The position numbers were made by a program, and so were the translations under genes. Below the pieces are notes generated by a model, which was given only the letters and a program-made list of their open reading frames with translations, ran no database searches and was not told the DNA's origin. Shown here piece after piece: positions 8,733-16,637 of a DNA stretch of 64,000 nucleotides; the first letter of the stretch is position 1; each line of letters begins with the position of its first letter. The stretch is from contig NZ_CP163525.1 in the NCBI RefSeq assembly GCF_041080655.1, positions 9,878,352 through 9,942,351 of the forward strand. The letters run 5' to 3'. Source of the stretch: Streptomyces sp. CG4 (lineage in GTDB: Bacteria > Actinomycetota > Actinomycetes > Streptomycetales > Streptomycetaceae).

Positions 8733-9308
8733 GTGCGTCCAGAAGACGGAGGTTGATCGTGTTAGGTGATTGACCATCAGTCGCAAGCTCGTCGTCGCTT
8801 GCCGGTGAAAGTCCGGTCCGGGTAGCTGCCAGGAGGCCCGGTAGCAGGCTGGCGGCATCGGGGGGAAACGCCTGGTGTCGAAGCCCAGCGTCGAAAGCCC
8901 TGTAAGGGGGAGCAACCGTACGGTCCGTAGCATCAAGCGAAGCCTGCCGCGTCGTGAAGATCCCCGCGAGAGCGGGCAAAGGGAGAGCCGAGCCCGGAGT
9001 GTCAGGGCGAAGGCCATGGAAGCGGTGAAGACCCTGGAAGGCAGCCGCGAAGAACTCCCCGGCGTAAGGGGCGCGGAACGTTCGGACAGTGACGGCGGGA
9101 ACTGGAGAGGCCCTCTCCGCCCCGGTGACGTGCGGCGTGATGTCACCGGAAGCACCGCCTTCTATAACCGGTGACCCCGGGAAGTGAAGTCGAGGCGGAT
9201 GGGCGTCGGAGGCGGCCGTAGTACTGCTTGACCCGGACGGACAACATAACCGCCGGGGAGGGAAGGGCCGCTACTTCGTTGGTGCGTGATGCTGAGTGGA
9301 GGGGCTCG

Positions 9309-10580
9309 ATGAGTGCCGAAGTGGCTAGTCCCATCGCCGGGGGACGTTCTCCCTTGGACCCGGTCCGTGCCTTGCAGCATGCGCTCTACCGGGCGGCCAA
9401 GGCTGATGCCGGACGACGGTTTCACGCGCTCATGGACAAGGTCTGGCGCACAGACGTCCTTGCGCGCGCGTGGGTGACGGTGCGTCAGAACGAGGGCGCG
9501 CCGGGGATCGACAAGGTCACCTTGCTCGATGTCGAGGAGTACGGGGTCAACCGGCTCCTCGGCGAGCTGGCCGTGGAACTGCGGGAGGGCCGCTACCGGC
9601 CTCTTCCGGCACGCCGGGTGTTCATTGCCAAGCCTGGCCAGCCGGGGGAGTCGAGGCCGCTTTCGATTCCCGCTGTTCGTGACCGGATCGTGCAGGCCGC
9701 GCTGAAACTCGTGCTGGAGCCGGTGTTCGAGGCGGATTTCCGTCCGTGCTCGTTCGGGTTCCGGCCCCGGCGGGGTGCGCATGACGCCCTCCAGGTGCTG
9801 ATCGATGAGTCCTGGAGGGGATGCGGGTGGCTGGCGGAGACGGACATCGCCAACTGTTTCGAGGCGATTCCGCACGCCGAGTTGATCAAAGCGGTGGAGG
9901 AGAGGGTGTGTGACCAGTCCGTACTCAAGCTCCTGCGGGTGATCCTGCGCGCAGGGGTATCAGAGAACGGGGTGGTGCACAAAGCGGACAGGGGGGCTGC
10001 CCAGGGCGGGGTGGTTTCTCCGTTGCTCTGCAACGTCTATCTGCATCGGATCGATCGGGCCTGGGACGTGCGCAAGCACGGAATCCTGGTCCGTTATGCC
10101 GACGATGCCGTGGTGATGTGTCGTTCCCGCAATCAGGCCCGGGCCGCTCTTGAGCGGCTGACGGACCTGCTGGCCGGCCTCGGCCTGGAACCGAAGGCGG
10201 CCAAGACCCGGATTGTGCACCTGAAGGTGGGTGGGGAAGGCGTGGACTTCCTCGGTTTCCACCACCGGCTGGTGCTCGCACCGGGACGGGGCGGCAGAGC
10301 GCCGTTCCCCTTCCTCGCCCGCTGGCCCGCGGACAAGGCCATGCGGCATGCCCGGGACCGGATCCGGGAGCTCACCGACCGGTCCCGGCTGCTGCTGCCT
10401 GTTGAAGTGGTGGTGGCGGAGCTGAACAGGTTCCTGACCGGCTGGGCCGGGTACTTCCGGTTCGGCAACTCCGCCGACCGCTTCGCGGTGATCAGGGAGT
10501 TCACGCGGATGCGGATGGTGCTGTTCGTTGCGAAGAAGCACAAACGCTCGCGTGGCTTTGGACGGTGGGTGGTGTCCTAT
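9309..10580 (+). pseudogene. Group II intron maturase/reverse transcriptase, part 1 of 2
   Basis: 424 codons up to the IS701 insertion. The ATG at 9309 follows GGAGGGG at good spacing and is preferred to the upstream 9228. Reverse transcriptase motifs are in order: PGIDKVT, the fingers region with FIAKPGQPGESRPLSIP, the SFGFRPRRGAHDAL block, TDIANCFEAIPH, QGGVVSPLLCNVYL, and the catalytic YADD (VRYADDAVV). KTRIVHLKVGGEGVDFLGF follows, then the maturase X domain with FLTGWAGYFRFGN. The frame resumes at 13536. With the IS and one CTAT copy removed, the ORF is 460 residues with no internal stop. No HNH endonuclease domain is visible. Confidence 0.88.
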
Positions 10581-10632
10581 TAGTGCTTCGTTACGTCGAG
10601 TGATCTCGGCTGGTGGTGGGCAGCTTCCCGGT

Positions 10633-11714
10633 ATGAGGTTGGGGGAAGTGGAACGGCTCCGGGGTGAGTTATCGGAGTTCGTTGGCGATGTGTTCGCTTC
10701 GGTGCCGCGGCGGGATCAGCGGCGGTGGGGCGAGTGTTACCTGCGGGGTCTGATGCTGGACGGCCGGCGCAAGTCGATCCAGCCGATGGCCGAGCGGCTG
10801 CCGGACGGCAACATGCAGGCTCTGCAGCAGTTCGTGAACCAGTCGCCGTGGGATCCGCTGCCGGTGCGACGGCGGATCGCCCAGCGGCTGTGCGAGACGA
10901 TCACGCCTGAGGTGTGGGTGATCGACGACGTGTCGTTTCCCAAGTGCGGAACCGCCTCGGTCGGGGTGGCCCGCCAGTACTGCGGAGCGTTGGGCAAGCG
11001 GGCGAACTGCCAGGTCGCAGTCAGCGTTCATGCCGCCACGGACACGGCATCGTGTCCGCTGGACTGGCAGTTGTATCTGCCCCGGGAGTGGACGGACGAG
11101 CCGGACCGCTGCCGCAAAGCCGGGGTCCCGCAGGCCACGGAGCACCGGGAGAAGTGGCGCCTGGCACTTGGCCTGCTCGACATGCTCGCCGAGTGGGGCT
11201 GAAGGCCCCGGTCGTGGTCGCGGATGCCGGCTACGGCGTCAGTACCCCCTTCCGTCTCGCACTGGACGAACGGGGCCTGGCTTATGTGCTGGCACTGACC
11301 GGGAAGGAAGTCGCCCACCCCGAACACGCCGAGCCGCACCGGCCCGACTACGGCGGTCTGGGACCGCCGACCCTGCTTCGTTACCGGACCCCGCCACGGG
11401 CCCTGTCCCAGCACGCAGCCCAGGTCACCGCGGACATGCTCGCCGAGGTGACCTGGCGGCAAGGCAGCAAAGGGCGGATGACCTCACGGTTCGCCGTGCT
11501 CACCGTGCGTCCGGCGGGCAAGCAGTCCCTGGCCGCCGCCCAGGAGGCAGGCGGTGGGCATTACCGGTGGGACGGTGTCCTGCCCGCCTACACGATGCTC
11601 GTGGAATGGCCTGCCGGGCAGGACGCTCCGACCGGCTACTGGATCTCGAACCTTCCCGCGACCACACCCATCGTGGAACTCGTGCGGTGGGCGAAGATGC
11701 GCTGGCGGATCGAG
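10633..11714 (+). pseudogene. IS701-family transposase, frameshifted and truncated at the catalytic Glu
   Basis: ATG at 10633. The first frame has the first catalytic Asp (VWVIDDVSFPKCG) and stops at TGA 11199-11201. One missing C there (GGC-TGA-AG for GGC-CTG-AAG) explains it: the next frame continues GLKAPVVVADAGYGV with the second Asp. It runs through YWISNLPATTPIVELVRWAK to MRWRIE, where the GAG codon (11712-11714) of the third catalytic residue is followed at once by the end of a recombinase element. The last quarter of the transposase is absent, so the gene is dead twice over. Confidence 0.85.
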
Positions 11715-13503
11715 ATGTGTCAACCACAGTGCACTCATAAATGGGAACTGGCTGTTTGATCTCCGTCTTGGGCCGGGAGGGGTGGTTCGGTGTCGGTCCA
11801 GCGGAGTCGGGTGTACCAGCCGGGCGGGCGGGTGCGTCGCTCGCGGAGTTCGGCGAGTTGGGTGGGTCCGGCGTGGAGGATCCAGCGGTAGGGGCGCCGG
11901 GACTCTTTGCGGGCGTTCACCCAGCCGCGGTAGATCCACGAGTAGAGGGTGACTGCAGGCATGTCGAGTTCTGCGGCGAGGTCTTCCAGCCACCATTCAT
12001 CGCGGCCGGGTTCTTCGCCGGGTGGCGGGGCCGACCGGGTGCGGGCGGGCGGCTGCAGGCAGCCGAGTTCGCGCAGGATCTCCTTGACCGCGGTGGCGCT
12101 GATCCGGTTCCCGCGTCCTCGGGCCGGGCGGAAGCCCTCTGCGTGCAGGCGCCGGGCGATCGCCTCGGGGCGGTGTCCCTGTCCGGCCAGCTCGCGGACA
12201 CGTTCCTTGATCTGCGGGAAGTAGCTGAGCTGTTGCAGGAGGGCGACGGGGCGGGCGGTCTCGTCGGTGGTGGTCTGGCCGCCGGCCCAGGTGATGGTGA
12301 CGGTGACCCGTTCGCTGGTGCCCAGCACGGTGACGGTGACCTGCTCCACGAGCGCGCGGATGATTTCTTTGCGATCGGTGGTGGTTGTCGTCGGTGCACT
12401 TCACAAGCCTTCGATGTCGCCGGCGAGCGCGGTGATGGCCTGCTGCTCGGCGGCAGTGAGGGTGCGCGGACGGGTCAGGGTGAAGCGGTCGTACTCCTCC
12501 TGCAGGGTCTGCTGGGCGACAAGGGCCTGTTCCCAGTCCTTTTCTAACTGCCGTACGACCAGGCGGTTCTCGGGCTCGGCAAGGCGGTAACAGCGCCGGG
12601 CCCGGTCGACGCTGATCGCAACGCGTTCCAGCCGCTGGGACCAGATCTTCTCGAGCTCGGCCCGTTCGGCCAGGACATGCTCGGCCGCACGTAAAGAGAC
12701 CTCAAGCGCGGCCGGGGCCAGCGCGGCCAGGACATGGGCGGTCACGAAGGCGTCCACGCAGGCCCCGTTCAGTGCCTGGCAACGGTCGCCGGCCCCGTAG
12801 TCGGTCATCTGCCGGGCGCACACGTAGTCGGGGCGGGTGCCGCCCGCCTGCTGGTGATAGCGCACGGTCATGCGCTTGCCGCAGCGACCGCAGCGCACCA
12901 GCCCGGCCAGCAGCGCGGGGCCGCTGCGGACCGTGCCGGGGGCCTCGGCCCGGGCAGCGTTGGCCTGAAGCCGGGCCAGATTGGCCCGGTACTGCTCGAC
13001 GGTGATGTAGGCGGGCAGGGCGTCGGGGATGAACACCAGCCACTCCTCCTCACCGCGCACCACCCTGCCCGTGGAGGGGCGCCCCGGTTGCTGCCGGCGG
13101 TGCTCGACCCTGCGGCGCCCGTAGGCGTAGATCCCGGCATAGACCGGACTGTGCAGCATGCACTGCAGCGTCATCCGGTTCGGCCGCCGCCACTCCAGCT
13201 CGCCCTTGTCCGGGCCCCGGCGTAACCTCACGGGCAGTTCGATCCCGTGCTCGACCAGCCAGCGCAGCACCGCATGCAGGGTGCCGAGCTCGGCGAACTT
13301 CGTGAAGACCAGCCGCACCACGGTCTGTGCCTGCTCGTCCGGGTCGAGGACCGCCTCGCCGGACGGCCGGCGCACGTAGCCGATCGGCAGCGGCACGGCC
13401 AGTTCTCCGCGGCGGGCCTTGCTCACCCGCCCGGTCTGCATGCGCTGCTTGATCAGATGGAGTTCGGCCTCGGCCATCGTCCCCTTCAGTCCCAGCAGCA
13501 ACC
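11715..13503 (-). mobile_element. Recombinase element R3', truncated copy of R3
   Basis: Near-identical to 58472-60262 in inverted orientation. Its right end (ATGTGTCAACCACAGTGCAC reading away from the IS701 gene) abuts the GAG codon of the IS701 transposase. The other end is cut inside the recombinase gene near 13503, so the leader ORFs and catalytic resolvase domain are missing and IS701 right-end sequence follows directly. About 1.79 kb of the normal 2.5 kb remains. Confidence 0.8.
11735..13501 (-). pseudogene. Serine recombinase of R3', 5'-truncated with nonsense codon
   Basis: Starts in the middle of the resolvase-to-recombinase linker (LLGLKGTMAEAELHLIKQRM) and lacks the catalytic serine domain. 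The recombinase domain, zinc ribbon (CGRCGKRMTVRY ... ACVDAFV) and coiled coil are identical to R3 as far as ALAGDIEGL, where TGG in R3 is TGA here (near 12401). The frame then continues unchanged to SSHL and a TGA stop at 11735-11737. That stop is formed within the element terminus; R3 has two extra G there and lacks it. Not functional. Confidence 0.85.
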
Positions 13504-13535
13504 ACCACAGCCAGAACCTAACGAAGCACTACTAT

Positions 13536-13646
13536 GCCTCGCCGGACCATCTGGGCCTGGTCGGTCTTGCCGGGAACGTCGTCGCCCCCAGGCCCTTTCG
13601 GGACTGGCGGGGGAAGCCGAATGCCGCCGGTGAACAGCGTCGGTGA
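13536..13646 (+). pseudogene. Group II intron maturase, part 2 of 2 (C-terminus)
   Basis: 36 codons that complete the maturase after the IS701 insertion: ASPDHLGLVGLAGNVVAPRP then FRDWRGKPNAAGEQRR and TGA. The DxLGL ... VVAPRPFRxWRxKPNA signature is typical of actinobacterial intron proteins. The stop codon TGA (13644-13646) shares two bases with the start of domain V. Confidence 0.88.
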
Positions 13647-13678
13647 GCCGGGTGCGGGAGAACCGCATGCCCGGATCG
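13645..13678 (+). ncRNA. Group II intron 1 domain V
   Basis: A 34-nt hairpin starting GAGCCGGGTGCGG, with loop GAGAA and closing CCGCATGCCCGGATC, has the size, basal GAGCC strand and two-helix-with-bulge shape of the catalytic domain V. The 136 nt from here to the 3' end are longer than the usual domain VI. GGGGGCTGG just after domain V can pair with CCAGTCCCC at 13797-13805, leaving a large branched apical region between them. Confidence 0.8.
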
Positions 13679-13814
13679 AGGTGGCGGGGGCTGGAAACGG
13701 AGCAAGTAAGCAGGTCACGGCCACTGGGGTGGCACAGCCGACCGGGAAACCGGCGGAAGAAAGGCCCCAGGTGCTACCACCCGCTGAAGCAACCGCGCCA
13801 GTCCCCGACCCTAC

Positions 13815-14766
13815 TCGAGGTGCCGGGCGGCAGGTGACACACCGTGATCTGAAGGCCAGTCTCGGCAGCGAGGTCGGCGAGCTGGGTCTTCCAGCCGCGG
13901 GTGCGATAGCCGTTGGAGCCCCCGCCGTCGGCGGTGATCAGCAGCCGACGGGCGCGGGGGTAGTCGCGCCGGCCGCGAGCCTGCCACCAGCGCCGGATCG
14001 AGGCGACGGCAAACGCCGCGGTGTCGTGATCGGTGCCGATGCTGACCCAGCCGGTGTTCGCCCCCATGTCATAGATTCCGTACGGAATCGCTTTCTCGGC
14101 CTGGCCGGGGAAATCGTGCGTCTTGACCCTCACGGGCTGCCCTGCAGGCCGCCATTCGTGCCCGGCGTTCTTGTAGTCGCCGATCAGCTCCTTCTTCTTG
14201 CTGTCCACGCTGATCACCGGGTCACCGGCGTCCCTGTGGTCTCGTGCCTGCTCATTGAGGTAGCGGAACTGGGCGTCCCTGTCGGGGTGCTGAGCACCCT
14301 CGATGGTCTTGGCGTTGGCCTGCAGACTGAAGCCTTCCTCCCGCAGCAGGCTGGCGACCGTGTCGGCGCAGACCCGGTGGCCCTGCCGGGTCAGCTCCGC
14401 TGCCAGCTTCCGGGTCGACTTCGTCGTCCACCGCAGCGGCGACATCGGATCGCCCCGCTCGTCGGGCTCGACCAGCGCAAGCAGCGCCGGCCGCAGCCCC
14501 GGATCAAGGTCCACAGCCTTCTTCCGGCCCCCACCAGGACGACGGACCCGCCCCAGCAGAGCCTGACCAGACTCCAGTTCAGCCGCTCCGCGCGAGACCG
14601 TGCCCTCCCGAACCCCGGCCGCGGCAGCGACGAGCCTGATCCCACCATGCCCCAGCGACAGCGCTTCCGCCCCTATGACCAGCCGACGCTGACGCTCGTC
14701 CAGATGCGGCAACAACACCTGGAACTTCGCAGCCAGGACGGCCTCGATCCCCTCCGGTCTCCCCAT
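13815..14766 (-). pseudogene. ISAzo13-family transposase, N-terminal half
   Basis: ATG at 14766 (MGRPEGIEAVLAAKFQVLLP); an 11-codon upstream extension lies in the terminal repeat region and is unlikely. N-terminal helix-turn-helix (GGIRLVAAAAGVREGTVSRG), then the DDE core: first Asp in DPVISVDSKKKELIGDY, second in RRLLITADGGGSNGYRTR. The segment ends TVCHLPPGTS at the intron junction, five residues before the catalytic Glu encoded on the other side. Frame intact, joined to 8002-8732. Confidence 0.88.
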
Positions 14767-14823
14767 ACCAGAGCAACGAGTCCCGCAGCTGGAAGCCACG
14801 ACTTGTTTCCCGGCAAGCCCTTA

Positions 14824-15440
14824 TCGCCGTCGCTGACGGTGCGGTCCTCGTCGATCTCGTGGAAGAGCGCGGGCAGCGGGATGCTCGGGTCAGCGCTGGA
14901 GGTGGTGCGGATGACGGTCCGCGGCAGGTGCTCGGGCGCGAGCGTGGTGCCGGGCACCGCGGGCCTGCCATGGGCAAGGCCGTCGTCGGGGAGCAGGTCT
15001 GCGTTCTTGTTCGCCAGCAGCGGCCAGACGGGCCGGGTGGAGTCACCGGAGACATAAAGCACGTAGCCGGACTTGAGGTGCCGGCTCAGTTCGTACAGGG
15101 CGTGATCGATGCGGCGCGGCAGGGTGTCGTCGCCGCGGCTGCCTTCGGGGATGGGGTGGCTGCGCGACAGCGCCTGGGCGCGTGCGCAGTTGAACCAGCC
15201 GCCGCTTCCTCCTCGGTCGGTGGGCAGGTAGACGAGGGCCTTCCAGCGCTCGCCGACGGGCACGAACGCGGTGAGGACCCACATGAGCTTGGGCTCCTCG
15301 GTACGGTTGACGTGCCTGTCGCCGAGTTGGGCGCGCATGTGCAGGCCGAGGTGGGCAACGCGCTCTTTGAGACCGTTGCCGGTGGAGATGGAGGGTGTCA
15401 GGCGCGGATGGACCACCCCGGCCGGGACTGGTAGGCTCCC
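14824..15440 (-). pseudogene. pPIWI_RE-like RNase H domain protein, internal fragment
   Basis: An open minus-strand frame of about 205 codons: HLGLHMRAQLGDRHVNRTEE, KLMWVLTAFVPVGERWKAL, RRIDHALYELSRHL, GYVLYVSGDSTRPVWPLLAN, PEHLPRTVIRTTSSADPSIP, and RTVSDGD at the ISAzo13 junction. It continues in frame into 7609-7984. The upstream end near 15440 has no start and runs into the region before the divergent lipoprotein gene, so the N-terminal half of the protein is lost. The SGD-x3-R-x-WPLLANKN block is what I associate with the pPIWI_RE RNase H fold. Family call tentative; an alternative is an unnamed actinobacterial protein. Confidence 0.5.
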
Positions 15441-15498
15441 CTTGCCGATCATGGGCATGAGCATGGTCATTCGGTGTACGGAGACGGAGCGGGGGCCC

Positions 15499-16179
15499 GT
15501 GCGAGCGATTCCCATGACTATGGCACTGGTGTGTCTGTTGAGCGGCGCCGCACTCACGGGGTGCACGGCCGGTGATGCCGGTGAGACGAAGCCCGCGGCC
15601 GAACTGCTCGGCGAAGCCAACAACACAATGCGCGCACTGCATACCGTGACCGTGGAGACGACCAACACCACGGCCCACGGCACGCTGACGACCCGGCTCA
15701 TCACTGACCTGAGAAGCCGATGCAAGGCGAAGACCACCTGGCCCGAGAATGGCAGCCTCGAACAGATCCGGATCGGAGAGACCGACTATGTCCGTCCCGA
15801 CAAGACATACCTCGAGAAGTGGAGCGGCAGGAAGATCGACGGCCTGCGGCTGAAGCAGTGGGTGAGGGAACCCGTCGACGAGGCACAGCCGGGCGACGGA
15901 CTGGCGACGTGTACCTGGATGTTCGCTTCGTTCGGCAAGGCGAAGAAGGGCGAGACCACCCGCATCGACGGACGGGAGGCGGTCGCGCTGCACGTTACGG
16001 ACAGCGCAGACAAAGAAGGAACGTACACCTTTTACGTGGCCACCGCGGGTAAGCCGTACCTGCTGAGGAGCGTCTACCGGGGCGGCGGAAACGTCACCAC
16101 CACGTCGTTCAGCGCGTTTGACGAGCCGTTCGATGTCGAGCCTCCCGCGTCGTCAGGAGTGCTGGACGCAGGACGTTGA
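15499..16179 (+). CDS. Putative lipoprotein (LppX/LprG-like size), unknown function
   Basis: 226 residues from GTG at 15499. A short signal peptide (VRAIPMTMALVCLLSGAALT) ends in the lipobox LTGC, so the protein should be lipid-anchored outside the membrane. The mature part begins TAGDAGETKPAAELL and alternates strands in a pattern seen in lipoproteins with an LprG/LolA-like fold: TVTVETTNTTAHGTLTTRL, IRIGETDYVRPDKTYLEKW, TTRIDGREAVALHV, and GTYTFYVATAGKPYLLRSVY. That fold assignment is an inference. The gene ends 21 bp before an IS5-family fragment. Confidence 0.7.
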   Translation: MRAIPMTMALVCLLSGAALTGCTAGDAGETKPAAELLGEANNTMRALHTVTVETTNTTAHGTLTTRLITDLRSRCKAKTTWPENGSLEQIRIGETDYVRPDKTYLEKWSGRKIDGLRLKQWVREPVDEAQPGDGLATCTWMFASFGKAKKGETTRIDGREAVALHVTDSADKEGTYTFYVATAGKPYLLRSVYRGGGNVTTTSFSAFDEPFDVEPPASSGVLDAGR

Positions 16180-16200
16180 GGGCTGGGGCTTTCGTTTGGA

Positions 16201-16320
16201 TTACCGGGTGAGCCAGAGGAAGATGCCGGCGATATGGAGTCCGGCCAGGTAGACAGTCGCGGTCTTCTCGTAGCGGGTGGTTGTGCCGCGCCCTTGCTTC
16301 AGGCGGTTGATGCATCGCTC
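16201..16320 (-). pseudogene. IS5-family transposase, C-terminal piece split off by R1
   Basis: Minus-strand frame E-RCINRLKQGRGTTTRYEKTA, VYLAGLHIAGIFLWLTR and stop. It begins at the GAG codon (CTC at 16318-16320) and is the exact continuation of NTVE at the end of 18814-19548. Together they rebuild NTVERCINRLKQ, the motif with the third catalytic acid of this IS5 subgroup. Confidence 0.88.
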
Positions 16321-16367
16321 AAGGAGCAAGCCGTAATGCACACATAGATGACTCTGGATCGGGGAAT

Positions 16368-16487
16368 GTGCCGGTCATAGGGGTGGATGGCTTGCTCCGG
16401 GCTGCAGCGGTGGTGCAGCAGTTGCGGGAGCGACGGGCCGATGAGGACGAGGGGGTGGGTCGCGGTGTCCGAGGACGTCGCTGCTGA
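16368..16487 (+). CDS. Leader ORF A of element R1
   Basis: 39 residues from GTG: VPVIGVDGLLRAAAVVQQLR then ERRADEDEGVGRG. The start VPVIGxxGLLRxxAVVxxLR is shared with ORF A of R3 and, without a start codon, with R2, at the same distance from the element end. The conservation at protein level argues for translation, but the frame is short. Function unknown; perhaps a small partner or regulator of the recombinase. Confidence 0.45.
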   Translation: MPVIGVDGLLRAAAVVQQLRERRADEDEGVGRGVRGRRC

Positions 16488-16496
16488 GCTCCCCAG

Positions 16497-16637
16497 ATGC
16501 CGTGGGAGACGGTTCCCGAGCTGAGCCGTCAGCAGGTGGTGCGGCTGCTGGCCGAGCTGGCGGCTCGCATGCTAAACGCGGCGGGACGGGACGGGGGTGA
16601 GCCCCGTGTCGGTGACGGCTCCGTGGGAACGCCTTGA
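16497..16637 (+). CDS. Leader ORF B of element R1, overlaps recombinase start
   Basis: 46 residues: MPWETVPELSRQQVVRLLAE, LAARMLNAAGRDGG and a short tail. It overlaps the recombinase GTG start by 41 bases in another frame. ORF B of R2 (VWASLPEANRRVVVGQLVRL) and R3 (VWAGLPEVNRLLAVRWLAVL) share the pattern W-x2-(L/V)P-E-x2-R-x5-L-x2-L-x2-R-x-L. It is probably an amphipathic helical peptide translated ahead of, and coupled to, the recombinase. Confidence 0.5.
   Translation: MPWETVPELSRQQVVRLLAELAARMLNAAGRDGGEPRVGDGSVGTP

Larger units (their letters stand above)
10581..13531 (+). mobile_element. IS701-family IS inside the group II intron maturase
   Basis: Perfect 13-bp terminal inverted repeats TAGTGCTTCGTTA at 10581-10593 and, inverted, at 13519-13531. 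A 4-bp duplication CTAT flanks them (10577-10580 and 13532-13535), the size and type expected of IS701 relatives. The 3' part of the transposase gene is missing: a truncated recombinase element fills 11715 to about 13503, and only some 28 bp of the IS right end remains. Confidence 0.88.
8733..13814 (+). mobile_element. Group II intron 1 (antisense in ISAzo13 transposase, itself interrupted)
   Basis: Boundaries come from three independent signs: the 5' end reads GTGCG (group II consensus GUGYG), the 3' end reads ACCCTAC, and excision between 8732 and 13815 restores the transposase frame and its conserved GTSKWNKIEH motif exactly. The 5' domains cover 8733 to about 9300. The maturase ORF starts at 9309 and ends at 13646, overlapping the first base pairs of domain V (13645-13678). 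A candidate branch-point A is at 13808, seven bases from the 3' end counting inclusively. The intron lies on the plus strand, opposite to the transposase, so splicing cannot repair the host gene. An IS701 element (10581-13531) sits in the maturase. Confidence 0.85.
7988..14820 (-). mobile_element. ISAzo13-family insertion sequence, interrupted by a nested group II intron
   Basis: Ends are inverted copies of GGGCTTGCCGGGAA (7988-8001 and 14807-14820), flanked by a TTA duplication at 7985-7987 and 14821-14823. Without the intron at 8733-13814 the element is about 1.75 kb and encodes a continuous 560-residue transposase on the minus strand. It interrupts a pPIWI_RE-like gene of the same polarity. 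Confidence 0.85.

Noticed and set aside
11190..11215. Programmed -1 frameshift in the IS701 transposase at TGG-GGC-TGA
   Set aside because: A -1 shift would restore the frame, but there is no slippery heptamer of the usual kind, no clear downstream structure, and IS701 transposases are normally single-frame. A one-base deletion is simpler.
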